DNA from: Ectothiorhodospiraceae bacterium | GTDB taxonomy: Bacteria > Pseudomonadota > Gammaproteobacteria > XJ16 > Halofilaceae | Length of the DNA: 64,000 nucleotides | Assembly (NCBI GenBank): GCA_007134775.1 | Contig: SLKC01000042.1 | Span: forward strand, 29,451-93,450 | Direction: 5' to 3' | Shown: positions 1-7,818 of the stretch, piece by piece | Numbering within the stretch: position 1 is the first letter of the stretch | Layout: each line of letters starts with the position of its first letter | Translations under genes and position numbers: made by a program | Notes under the pieces: generated by a model | What the model saw: the letters and a program-made list of their open reading frames with translations, nothing else | The model's database searches: none | What the model was told of the DNA's origin: nothing

Positions 1-1685
1 CCGCGACTGATCGCGCTGCTGATGCAGACACTCGGCTGCGGCGGTTGGATGATGATGTCACCGAAGTCGATATCGTCATCGTTTTCGACAAAGTCGAAGA
101 TCGAATCGCCTTCAGGGATCTCCGCATAGACCTCTTCGGTCTCTTCCAGCAGCAGCGTGGTGGCGCCCGAACCCCCGATTGCCCAGCCGTCGTCGGTCGG
201 GAACCAGCGACCCTTGCGGTAGGCGATCGGGGTTACGGTGATTTCGACCTGCTGGTTGGGGACGGCGCTACCGGTTGAGTCCGTGACGAAGACCTTCCAG
301 GGCTCGTTGTAGCTGGTAATATCCGGCGTTTCGAGTTCGTTGCCCGTGCCGAGCGAGATGCTGAAGGCGTCACCGCTGATGGTAAGCGGCTCGGTCGCCA
401 CGACATCGGCATCGGACTCGGCGGCCGCCTCGATCTGCACGCCCTCGGGGCCGCTGTCGCCAGCACCGGCCTCCAGGCGCACACTGGCGACCCCATCCGG
501 ACCGGTCTCCGCGGTATTGCTCGAAAGTTGCGTCTGATTGGTGTCGTCGCGGATTTTGCGAAATTCTACGATCTCACCAGCCACGGGATTATCGCCCGAG
601 TCGGTGACGCGTGCGCGCAAGGTGGTCTCCTCGTTCGGTGCGATGACCGTGGGGCTCGCGATCAGCTCAATCTGTCGGGCCACGGTGCCGACGTACTGGA
701 AGGTACGCTCCGTCTGCAGGGCCTCACCCGATGCCGCCGTACCGGTCGCCTCCACGCGTACGGGGCCCGCAATGTCCGAGCGGATCGTCGTCGAGGCAGT
801 GCCGTCGCCGCCCGTAGTCACCGTGCGCGGATCGACTTCACCCAGGTTTACGGTGAATTCGACCTCACGACCGCTGACGGGTTGGCCCTGCTCTTCCCAG
901 GTCACCTCGACGGTGCGATTGCTCGCCACGCTATGGAGGCTGTCCGCGCTGGGGCTCGTAAACGACAGGCTCTCGGCAGGCAGCCGCACATTGCGGGTGG
1001 TGGACACGTCGAGGTCCGTGGCATTGGCCGTGATGAAAGCCGATATGGCGCTCGAGGCGATCGCCTCGAGCCGGCCACGCACCACACCGTCACCGTCGGT
1101 GCGGTCGCCGAAGGGCTCGCGTACATTGACACCCTGCGTGATGTCCACATCGACCGGTTCGTTCCCCACGGGGTTGCCCGCGCCGTCAGTCAGGCGCACC
1201 TCGTACTCCACATCCTGGCCGACCGCCAGGGAACCGGGGCCGTCGATCTCGATCGATGTACCGGAGATGTTCAGGTCGATCGCGTTGGCCCCCTGGCTCG
1301 TATCGGCGATGATGCGTGCGGTCCGATTCTGCGGATTGGGGCCGGGAGCGACTCGGATCTCGGCACGACCCGATTCATCGGTCGTGCGGTCCTCGATCGG
1401 GCCCGAGAGGATGGCGTCGTCACCGGCGGCTACGCGGAAGTCGACGGGTTCGTCGACGACCACGACATTGTTCTCGTCCCGTACCGTGGTCGTGATAGTC
1501 GTCGTATCCGTGCTACCCGTGTCGAGTTCGGTCGACTCGGCCACGAGGGTGATCGGTCCCAGTGGCTCCGGATCGACGGTGTCGCCCGCTGCGGTGTCGT
1601 CGTCACTGGATTCGGGGCAGCCGGCTAGCAGGAGGGCGAGCGGGACGGCGAGAAAGAGGGCGGTGCGGGATGATTTCCTGACCAT
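1..1685 (-). CDS. Lipoprotein with repeated bacterial Ig-like (Big_1/invasin-type) domains, partial
   Basis: The N-terminal 561 or so codons of a surface or periplasmic lipoprotein; the 3' end lies beyond the window start. After ATG at 1685 the protein has a basic n-region, a hydrophobic stretch and a lipobox ending LLLAGC, so Cys23 would be the lipidated residue. A Thr/Asp-rich linker follows, then at least four units of the Big_1 pattern (T..T..V.D..GNPV....V.F........T...G.A). These are typical of invasin/intimin-like adhesins and of Ig-fold lipoproteins. Both strands are open here, but only the minus frame gives a signal peptide and a repeated fold. The function is not identifiable; adhesion or envelope scaffolding is inference. 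Confidence 0.85.
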   Translation of the reverse strand, partial: MVRKSSRTALFLAVPLALLLAGCPESSDDDTAAGDTVDPEPLGPITLVAESTELDTGSTDTTTITTTVRDENNVVVVDEPVDFRVAAGDDAILSGPIEDRTTDESGRAEIRVAPGPNPQNRTARIIADTSQGANAIDLNISGTSIEIDGPGSLAVGQDVEYEVRLTDGAGNPVGNEPVDVDITQGVNVREPFGDRTDGDGVVRGRLEAIASSAISAFITANATDLDVSTTRNVRLPAESLSFTSPSADSLHSVASNRTVEVTWEEQGQPVSGREVEFTVNLGEVDPRTVTTGGDGTASTTIRSDIAGPVRVEATGTAASGEALQTERTFQYVGTVARQIELIASPTVIAPNEETTLRARVTDSGDNPVAGEIVEFRKIRDDTNQTQLSSNTAETGPDGVASVRLEAGAGDSGPEGVQIEAAAESDADVVATEPLTISGDAFSISLGTGNELETPDITSYNEPWKVFVTDSTGSAVPNQQVEITVTPIAYRKGRWFPTDDGWAIGGSGATTLLLEETEEVYAEIPEGDSIFDFVENDDDIDFGDIIIQPPQPSVCISSAISR

Positions 1686-1852
1686 GATTCTGGTATTCCC
1701 CCGGTGACTGGACTGTTTGCGTTCGTCTTGCGTCGCGCCATCCCGCCGCCGATGCAGGAGTGACAGCGGTCGCTTATCATGCGCCGCGTCAACTCTATCC
1801 TCCAACCCCCTGTATTGTCTACTCAAGAACCGCGGAGAGGGGGGGCGCCCCC

Positions 1853-1878
1853 GGAAGGGGGGCCAGGTATCCCCTTCC
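1853..1878. repeat. Perfect 8-bp inverted repeat (hairpin)
   Basis: GGAAGGGG, a 10-nt loop, then CCCCTTCC. The stem follows a G/C palindrome and could be a transcript end or processing structure between the DUF1015 and lipoprotein genes. There is no adjacent U-run on either strand, so a classical intrinsic terminator is not supported. Confidence 0.45.
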
Positions 1879-1917
1879 AGCGCAGGGCTGGATATACGCC
1901 GGCAAGCCGGGCGAAAA

Positions 1918-1941
1918 TGCGGTTGCGGTTGCGGTTGCGGT
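1918..1941. repeat. Tandem hexamer TGCGGT x4
   Basis: Four exact copies of TGCGGT plus two further bases (TG) lie in the non-coding gap. It is a short microsatellite of the kind that can vary by slippage. It is not inside a recognised reading frame, so any effect would be on transcription or RNA structure. Confidence 0.8.
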
Positions 1942-2172
1942 TGTCGATCCTTTGCGGTCAGCCGCATACCGGTGAGGCGGGCAGCTCGCTCAAGGCACGA
2001 GATGAGCCGCGGGCCGACAATGGAGTCGCTACGGAAGGATACCGTGGCGGTCCGCCTATGCCAGCTTCCAGCATAGCCGCTCGTATCCGCGCTTGCGAGC
2101 GCGCCGGTCCATCCAACAGCGCCGTTCGTCGTCCCAGCGAGCGTGGCGCGTGGTCGTCGTGCGGGTTGGGGG

Positions 2173-3420
2173 CTAGCGCAGGCGCACGAGCAGGCCTGAA
2201 CGGACCTTCGGGTCAACCCAGGTCGATTTCGGCGGCATCACCTCGCCGGCGTCGGCGATCGCCATCATCTCCGCCACCGAGGTCGGATAGCAGGCAAACG
2301 CGACACCCCAGCCCGATTGTACGCGCCCTTCCAGCTCTTCGAGGTCGCAGGCCCCGGGTACGTACTCAAGGCGCGGATCGCCGCGCGGATCCTCGATGCC
2401 GAGAATCGGCCCGAGCACGCGCTCCTGCAGTACGCAGGCGTCAAGGCAGCGTACCGGGTCGTCTTCATCGACCCGACCCGGGCGTACGACCAGCCGATAC
2501 CAGCCCGAGGGCAGGTACATGGAGAACTCGTGGCGTTCCCGTGGCCGCGCCTCCTCCGCCGGGATCGCCCCCAGTGGCTCCACGGCGAAGTCGTCGTCGA
2601 GCCGTTGCAACAAATGCTCTTCGGTCAGGCCATTGAGGTCACGCACGATCCGGTTGTATTCGAGGATCCGCATCTGGCGGTCAGGAAAGATCGCCGTGAG
2701 CACGAAATTGTACGGCTCGTCACCGCGATGGTCCGGATTCTCCGCGCGCCGGCGGGCGGCCCACTTCTGGACGACCGCAGAGCGATGGTGGCCGTCGGCC
2801 AGGTAGAGTGCCTCGTAGGCGGCGAAGGCGCTCTGCAGGGCCTCAATCTCGTCGGGGGCGCCGACGAACCAGATCGTCTGGCGTACGCCGTCATCGGAAA
2901 CGAACTCGATCAGGGGTGACCGCTGCTCGACCCGTTCGACGACCTGGTCGACAGTGTCGCTCGCGGGATAGGTCAGCGTGATCGGCGTTGAACTCGCGCG
3001 CACCGTATCGCGGTAACGGATCAGGATCTCTTCCTTGTCGCGGCGCGTGTGCTCGTGCTTGCGGATGCGCCCACTGTCAAATTCGTCGACGGGTATCTCG
3101 GCGATCAAGCCGGTCTGGGCATGACCATCGACCGCGAGGCGGTAGACGTAGATCCCGGGCGTGCTGTTGTACTGAAACACGCCATCGCGGATCATCTGTT
3201 GCAGACGCGCCGAGTTGCGCTGCAGGTTCTCGTCGAAGGCGGGGCGCTCGCTCTCGGGAAATTCCTCGGTCGAGCGCATGACGTTGAGGTAGTTCCGCGG
3301 GTGGGCCAGTGCGAATTCGTGGCGCTCGCCCGGCGCCATCATATCGTAGGCCGGGCAGGCCACTTCATACGCCAGATCCGGGTTCGCGTGATAACACTGG
3401 AAGGGACGGATCATCGTCAT
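2173..3420 (-). CDS. DUF1015 family protein next to serine-synthesis genes
   Basis: 415 residues, full length for the DUF1015 family (uncharacterised conserved proteins of about 400-450 residues). The N-terminus (IRPF, then AYDMM after AcPA-like residues) and the internal motif LADGHHRSAV are typical of the family. GGAGGG lies about 8 bases before the ATG at 3420. It is the third gene of a serA-serC-DUF1015 run on the minus strand, 32 bases after serC, an arrangement recurrent in other bacteria. The biochemical role is unknown; co-location suggests a link to serine or phosphoserine metabolism, which is inference. Confidence 0.85.
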   Translation of the reverse strand: MTMIRPFQCYHANPDLAYEVACPAYDMMAPGERHEFALAHPRNYLNVMRSTEEFPESERPAFDENLQRNSARLQQMIRDGVFQYNSTPGIYVYRLAVDGHAQTGLIAEIPVDEFDSGRIRKHEHTRRDKEEILIRYRDTVRASSTPITLTYPASDTVDQVVERVEQRSPLIEFVSDDGVRQTIWFVGAPDEIEALQSAFAAYEALYLADGHHRSAVVQKWAARRRAENPDHRGDEPYNFVLTAIFPDRQMRILEYNRIVRDLNGLTEEHLLQRLDDDFAVEPLGAIPAEEARPRERHEFSMYLPSGWYRLVVRPGRVDEDDPVRCLDACVLQERVLGPILGIEDPRGDPRLEYVPGACDLEELEGRVQSGWGVAFACYPTSVAEMMAIADAGEVMPPKSTWVDPKVRSGLLVRLR

Positions 3421-3452
3421 GGCTGCACCCTCCGAGGCCGTCGTCCGGCCAC

Positions 3453-4538
3453 TCAGCCGTTGTCCCGCTGGAACTGTTCCATGAATTGCGCCAGCGCTTC
3501 GACACTGTCCATCGGCAGGGCATTGTAGATGCTGGCCCGGCAGCCACCGACGCTGCGGTGTCCCTTGAGGTTCTTCATCCCCGCTGCATCGGCTTCCTGC
3601 AGGAACTTCTTCTCCAGCTCCTCGTCGGGCAGCCGGAAGACGACGTTCATGTGCGAGCGGTTCTCGCGCGCGACCGGGCAGCTATACCAGCCGTCGCTGT
3701 CGTCGATCACGCGGTAGAGTCGGCCCGCCTTCTTCGCGGCCCAGGACTCCATCGCCTCGAGGCCACCATTCGCCTGCATCCACTTGAGCACCTTGCCCAC
3801 CATGTAGATGGTGAATACGGGCGGTGTATTGAACAGCGAGTCCTTGTCCACGTGGGTCTGATAGCGCAGGTATTCGCCGACGTCGGTGTTGGCGTCGGTG
3901 AGCGCCGACTTGCGCACGAAGACGAGCGCCGCACCGGCGGGCCCCAGGTTCTTCTGCACGCCGCCGTAGACGAGGTCGAACTTCTCCCAGGGGATCGGGC
4001 GGGACATGAAATCCGACGACATGTCACCGATTAGCGGGACATCGACGGCGGGCCACTCGACCATGCGGATGCCGCCGATGGTCTCGTTCGATGTCACGTG
4101 CAGATAGCGGGTGTCGGGCTTGAGCGTTAGCTCATCGGTGCGCGGCATGCGCATGTAGCCTTCGTCCTTGCCATCCCAGGCGAGATAGGCATCCCCATAC
4201 TTCTGGGCGTCCTTGAACGCCCCCGTCGCCCATGCACCGGAGCCGACGTAGGCACCTTTGATGCCGGCGCGAAGGAAATTGATCGGGATCATGGAGAACT
4301 GGAGGGTGGCCCCACCCTGAAGAAACAGTACGGCGAAGTCGTCCGGTACACCAAAGACCTCGCGGGCGAGGCGCATCGCCTCCCCGTGCACGGCGTCGTA
4401 TTCGGGCGCGCGATGGCTCATCTCGATGAGCGACATGCCGGCACCGTGATAGTCGACGAATTCCTGTTGCGCTTCCTCGAGTACCTCAAGCGGCAGCGTG
4501 CAGGGGCCGGCGCAGAAGTTGTGGACGCGGTGGCTCAT
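3453..4538 (-). CDS. serC: Phosphoserine aminotransferase SerC
   Basis: 361 residues, the usual length for SerC. It converts 3-phosphohydroxypyruvate and glutamate to phosphoserine and 2-oxoglutarate in the cytoplasm (PLP enzyme; also used in pyridoxine synthesis in some bacteria). Family signatures include the N-terminal HNFCAGPCTLP, a GGATLQF phosphate-binding stretch, VYGGVQKNLGPAG with the PLP lysine, and the C-terminal GGCRASIYNA. It follows serA by 33 bases on the same strand, so the two are very likely co-transcribed. Confidence 0.97.
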   Translation of the reverse strand: MSHRVHNFCAGPCTLPLEVLEEAQQEFVDYHGAGMSLIEMSHRAPEYDAVHGEAMRLAREVFGVPDDFAVLFLQGGATLQFSMIPINFLRAGIKGAYVGSGAWATGAFKDAQKYGDAYLAWDGKDEGYMRMPRTDELTLKPDTRYLHVTSNETIGGIRMVEWPAVDVPLIGDMSSDFMSRPIPWEKFDLVYGGVQKNLGPAGAALVFVRKSALTDANTDVGEYLRYQTHVDKDSLFNTPPVFTIYMVGKVLKWMQANGGLEAMESWAAKKAGRLYRVIDDSDGWYSCPVARENRSHMNVVFRLPDEELEKKFLQEADAAGMKNLKGHRSVGGCRASIYNALPMDSVEALAQFMEQFQRDNG

Positions 4539-4571
4539 GATGATCTTCTCCTGAATACGGTAACGGCACGG

Positions 4572-5534
4572 TCACAGATTGACGCAGTGGAGGATGTTGC
4601 CGCGCTCGAATTCATCGAGCATGTGCACGACCTCGGCGGCGATCGCGTTCTGCGCCTGCTCCGTCGAAGCGCCGATGTGGTGCGTACCATAGACGCGCGG
4701 ATGACTCGCCAGCGGTGAGTCGAAGCTGCCTTCGGCCGCACCCGGCTCGTCTTGGAATACGTCGAGGCCGGCACGCATGCCCTTTTGCTCCAGTGCCCGG
4801 ATCAACGCGCTTTCATCGACGATCTCGCCGCGCGATGTGTTAATCAGAATGGCACCGTCGCGGAACCGGCCGAGCAGCTCGTCGTTGATCATGCCGCGCG
4901 TCTCAGGCGTCGCGGGGACGTGGAAGGAGACGACGTCACAGCGACCGACGAGACTCTCCAAGTCGCGGTCGTGTGCGGCACCGAGTGCGTCGAGGCGGGC
5001 GGTGGTAGCCTCGTCGCGCCCCGGCTTTTCGACGACATGAATGTGCATGCCGAACGCGGCAGCGCGCTCGGCGAGCGCGAGGCCGATGCCGCCCAGTCCG
5101 ACGATGCCGAGGTGGCGACCCATGATCCCTTCGGCCTTGGAGTAGTGCTTCTTGTTCCACCGCCCGGCGCGCAGATCGGCGACGTTGTCCGGGATATTGC
5201 GATCGATCGCCAGGATGAGGCCGAAGGCGAGTTCGGCGACCGCGACGGCGTTCTTGCCCGGGACATTGCATACGGGGATGTTGCGCTCCGCGGCGGCCTC
5301 ACGATCGATGGTGTTGGTGCCGGCACCGGCGCGGATGATCAGGCGCAACGAGTCGGCGGCCTCGATCGCACTGCGGGTGACCCGCGTGCTGCGCACGATG
5401 ACGACCTCGGCGCCCGCGATCTGCCCAGGGAGGTCGTCGGCGCTCAGATCGGGCTGAAAATCGCACTCATGGCCGCGGCCCTGAAGCTCTTCCAGGTAGT
5501 CGGACTGGAACTTGTCAGCGAACAGGATCTTCAT
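4572..5534 (-). CDS. serA: D-3-phosphoglycerate dehydrogenase, short type without ACT domain
   Basis: Catalyses the first step of serine synthesis, NAD-dependent oxidation of 3-phosphoglycerate. 320 residues from the ATG at 5534, which has an excellent GGAGGAAG ribosome site; the frame is open further upstream but without a good start. The NAD motif GLGGIG is at residues 146-151; the catalytic Arg is in NTSRGEIV, Glu in DEPG and His in THHIGAST. It ends right after the nucleotide and substrate domains, so it lacks the regulatory ACT/ASB domains of E. coli SerA and is probably not feedback-inhibited in the usual way. It heads serA-serC-DUF1015. Confidence 0.93.
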   Translation of the reverse strand: MKILFADKFQSDYLEELQGRGHECDFQPDLSADDLPGQIAGAEVVIVRSTRVTRSAIEAADSLRLIIRAGAGTNTIDREAAAERNIPVCNVPGKNAVAVAELAFGLILAIDRNIPDNVADLRAGRWNKKHYSKAEGIMGRHLGIVGLGGIGLALAERAAAFGMHIHVVEKPGRDEATTARLDALGAAHDRDLESLVGRCDVVSFHVPATPETRGMINDELLGRFRDGAILINTSRGEIVDESALIRALEQKGMRAGLDVFQDEPGAAEGSFDSPLASHPRVYGTHHIGASTEQAQNAIAAEVVHMLDEFERGNILHCVNL

Positions 5535-5613
5535 GCCCTTCCTCCTCGGGATGCGCCCATGGCGGGAAATGGTGTCACGGCTCCCTGGTGGGCCGCTCAT
5601 ATGCCGGCGGCGG

Positions 5614-5643
5614 ATTATGTCACGCGCCGAAAAAGCGCCACAA
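5614..5643 (-). promoter_or_regulatory. Candidate sigma70 promoter for serA-serC-DUF1015
   Basis: On the minus strand TTGTGG (-35, complement of 5638-5643) and CATAAT (-10, complement of 5614-5619) are separated by 18 bases. The -10 matches the consensus at 5 of 6 positions and stands out in GC-rich DNA. It lies about 80 bases before the serA start. Assigned by eye. Confidence 0.45.
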
Positions 5644-5727
5644 GCCAGGGGGTTGCGGCAGAAGGCGGAGTGACGCGGCAGGGTCAGAAGGCGGCGCTTG
5701 CAGGCAAGAGCGCGGGCGTACGAGGCG

Positions 5728-6588
5728 CTACGAGGAGGGGGGCTGCCCGAGCCAGTGGGCGACCACGTCGGCCTGCTCCTGGAGATACCAGTCGATCGCC
5801 GCCGAGTAGTCGTGGCGATACATCTCCAGCAGCGCCCGTTCCAACGTGTCGAGGTCGAGATACATGCGCGCGAGCATCCGCGCCGCCTCGGGATGGTCAT
5901 TGTAGAAGCCCGAGCGGGCCAGCGCCTGGACGCGTTCACTCCCGCCCAAGGCGCCCATCGGGTCGGCGAGGTAGCGCAGATCCTCGGCTGCGAACAGCCA
6001 GTGCGGGCTCCAGGCGGTGATCACGATCCAGGTCTCGTCCTGCGTGGCGGCCTGCAGCTCGGCTGCCATGGATGGGCCGCTCGAGGTCTCGAGTTCGAAG
6101 GCGTCGAGCTGGTAGCGTTCGAGGGCCTCGCGGGAGAGGCGCGTGAGGCCGGCATCGGGATCGATGCCCGTGACGCGCCCGTCGAAGCGTTCGCTGTGAT
6201 CGGCCAGATCCCCGATCGACTCCACCTGGTCCCGTGGGACGTACGCCGGCACGGCCCAGCCGAGCTGGGCGCCGTCATAGAGGACGCCGAGATGCTCGAC
6301 CCGGTTGCCCAGGCGCTCCAGGTAGGGGGCGTGCGTCTTCGGCTGCCACGACATGAGCATCACGTCGATCCGCCCCCACGCCAGTGCCTGGTACTGCTCG
6401 GAGATCGGGGCCTCGACCAGATCGACGGGATGGCCCAACTCGTCTTCGATCAAGCGCTCGGCCAGGCGTGTGACAAAGATGCCGTCGGCCCATGGTGTCC
6501 AGCCGATGCGGATCGGCTCATCGGCGGCGGTGACCGGAGTCGCCAGGGTGAGCAGGGCGGCGGCGAGGATGCACAGTGCCCGGTTCAC
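5728..6588 (-). CDS. Glycine betaine/quaternary-amine ABC transporter substrate-binding protein (OpuAC/ProX type)
   Basis: 286 residues from a GTG at 6588 that overlaps the sufE stop (GTGA). A Sec signal peptide ends around PVTAADEP, after which the mature protein starts IRIGWTPWADG. The Trp-rich elements GWTPWADG and TAWSPHW resemble the aromatic cage residues that bind trimethylammonium groups in OpuAC/ProX proteins. Expected role: periplasmic capture of betaine, choline or a related osmolyte. No matching ATPase or permease is adjacent, so it must work with a transporter encoded elsewhere or have a sensing role. The ligand is not fixed by sequence reading alone. Confidence 0.85.
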   Translation of the reverse strand: MNRALCILAAALLTLATPVTAADEPIRIGWTPWADGIFVTRLAERLIEDELGHPVDLVEAPISEQYQALAWGRIDVMLMSWQPKTHAPYLERLGNRVEHLGVLYDGAQLGWAVPAYVPRDQVESIGDLADHSERFDGRVTGIDPDAGLTRLSREALERYQLDAFELETSSGPSMAAELQAATQDETWIVITAWSPHWLFAAEDLRYLADPMGALGGSERVQALARSGFYNDHPEAARMLARMYLDLDTLERALLEMYRHDYSAAIDWYLQEQADVVAHWLGQPPSS

Positions 6589-7004
6589 GCGGCCGTTTCC
6601 ATCCGGGCGAGTTCGCGCACGCGGCGCACCATCGACGAGAGGCCGTTGCGCCGGCCCGGCGAGATGTGCTGCTCGAGCTCGAGGCGCTCGAAGATCGCGT
6701 CGATATCGGTCTCGAGGATCTCTGCCGGCGGGCGGTTGTTGAATACCTCGAACACGAGGGCGATCAGGCCACGCACGATCTGCGAGTCGCTGTCCGCCTG
6801 CAGGCGCAGCACGGGCGGGTGGGTACCCGTGTCCAGCTCCGCGGTCAACCATACCTTGCTTAGGCAGCCGTCGAGGAGCTGGTCGTCGGTCTTGTCCTCG
6901 TCGGGCATGGGCGGGAGCTTGCGGCCCATGTCGATGAGCAGGCGGTAGCGCTCCTGCCAGTTCGGCATCATTTCGAAGGCCTGGATCACGCGGTCGATGC
7001 TCAT
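6585..7004 (-). CDS. sufE: Cysteine desulfuration protein SufE
   Basis: 139 residues from the ATG at 7004, preceded by GGGAGC. SufE accepts persulfide sulfur from the SufS desulfurase and passes it to the SUF Fe-S scaffold. The active-site cysteine is Cys47 in LLDGCLSKVW, the family hallmark; the C-terminal segment GLSSMVRRVRELA also fits. It overlaps the following betaine-binding gene by four bases, so the two are translationally coupled although functionally unrelated. No other suf or csd gene is in the window. Confidence 0.95.
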   Translation of the reverse strand: MSIDRVIQAFEMMPNWQERYRLLIDMGRKLPPMPDEDKTDDQLLDGCLSKVWLTAELDTGTHPPVLRLQADSDSQIVRGLIALVFEVFNNRPPAEILETDIDAIFERLELEQHISPGRRNGLSSMVRRVRELARMETAA

Positions 7005-7109
7005 CTCGGCTCCCGTGCTGTCCTGGACGGCGGCAGATGCATATAACGCCATTGTACGGATCAACACCGCGTGGTGGAAAACGCCCCGAATTCGGTGGGC
7101 GCATGCGAG

Positions 7110-7143
7110 ATATTGTGTCGCTCCTAGTTCGCGGGCACAATAT
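7110..7143. promoter_or_regulatory. AT-rich 8-bp inverted repeat in the sufE / adenosyltransferase divergent region
   Basis: ATATTGTG (7110-7117) and CACAATAT (7136-7143) are perfect inverted arms 18 bases apart. TTGTGT and CACAAT within the arms could also serve as -35 and -10 with 17-base spacing for the adenosyltransferase starting at 7169. A dyad this AT-rich is rare here and suggests an operator; the cognate regulator is unknown. Confidence 0.45.
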
Positions 7144-7168
7144 GCTGAGTTACGTCGGAGTCTGTTCC

Positions 7169-7723
7169 ATGGGGCATCGCCTCTCGAAGATCTATACCCG
7201 CACCGGCGACGAGGGCACGACCGGTCTCGGCGACGGCTCGCGTACCGACAAGGATGGCGCGCGGGTCGAGGCCTACGGCACAGTCGACGAACTCAACAGC
7301 GCGATCGGGATGCTGCTCGCACTGCCCATGCCGGTGGATATCTCCCGCCCGCTCGTCGAGGTTCAGCACAACCTGTTCGATCTCGGCGGCGAGCTCTGTG
7401 TTCCCGGCTACAAGGTAATCACTGACGCCCAGGTCTCGTGGCTCGAGCGCGTCCTCGACGAGCACAACGCGGAGCTGCCCCCGCTGAAGGATTTCATCCT
7501 GCCCGGAGGTGGCCAGGCGGCCGCGACTTGCCACCTCGCTCGCACCGTCTGCCGCCGCGCCGAACGCCGCGTCTACTCGCTCGCGCGTCTGGAGGAGGTG
7601 AACCCGCAGGCGCTCGCCTATCTCAACCGCCTGTCGGATCTACTGTTCGTCCTCGGTCGACGCCTGGCACGTATCGAAGGCGGTAGCGAGGTGCTCTGGC
7701 AGCGCCACCGCAACGCCGAGTGA
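7169..7723 (+). CDS. Cob(I)yrinic acid a,c-diamide adenosyltransferase, PduO type
   Basis: 184 residues from the ATG giving MGHRLSKIYTRTGD; an upstream in-frame extension is not protein-like. PduO-type ATP:corrinoid adenosyltransferases transfer the 5'-deoxyadenosyl group of ATP to cob(I)alamin. Seen motifs are YTRTGDEGTTGLGDG (ATP binding), VDELNSAIG, and the C-terminal RTVCRRAER followed by NRLSDLLFVLGR. The enzyme serves adenosylcobalamin-dependent mutases, consistent with methylmalonyl-CoA chemistry that propionate-type catabolism would need. Divergent from sufE. Confidence 0.95.
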   Translation: MGHRLSKIYTRTGDEGTTGLGDGSRTDKDGARVEAYGTVDELNSAIGMLLALPMPVDISRPLVEVQHNLFDLGGELCVPGYKVITDAQVSWLERVLDEHNAELPPLKDFILPGGGQAAATCHLARTVCRRAERRVYSLARLEEVNPQALAYLNRLSDLLFVLGRRLARIEGGSEVLWQRHRNAE

Positions 7724-7818
7724 TGTCCCGGGGCGCCGACGCCGGCCCGGACCTTACCGATGGCGCCGCGATCGCGTAGACTCTGCGCGCTCGGCCCGCC
7801 TGTTTCCGCGTGTTTCCG

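Larger units (their letters stand above)
1686..2172. other. Gene-free gap with several hairpins and a hexamer repeat
   Basis: No convincing gene in 487 bases. It contains a 12-base perfect palindrome of G and C runs near 1840-1852, a perfect 8-bp stem with a 10-nt loop (arms 1853-1860 and 1871-1878), a CCGGC-AA-GCCGG dyad near 1898-1910, and four tandem copies of TGCGGT at 1918-1941. The gap lies between two minus-strand genes. It should hold the end of the DUF1015 transcript and the promoter of the lipoprotein gene, but no clear -35/-10 pair is visible. Confidence 0.5.

Noticed and set aside
528-1707. Long plus-strand open frames over the lipoprotein gene
   Set aside because: Their translations are low-complexity Ser/Arg/Thr mixtures with no signal peptide or domain, and the minus frame gives a lipobox and repeated Ig-like domains. 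They are GC-driven antisense shadows.
1918-1941. CRISPR-like repeat
   Set aside because: Copies are contiguous hexamers without spacers and there are no cas genes.
5535-5939. N-terminal extension of SerA by 135 codons
   Set aside because: The extension is Arg/Ser/Thr-rich noise, overlaps the betaine-binding gene, and the ATG at 5534 has a far better ribosome site and matches family length.
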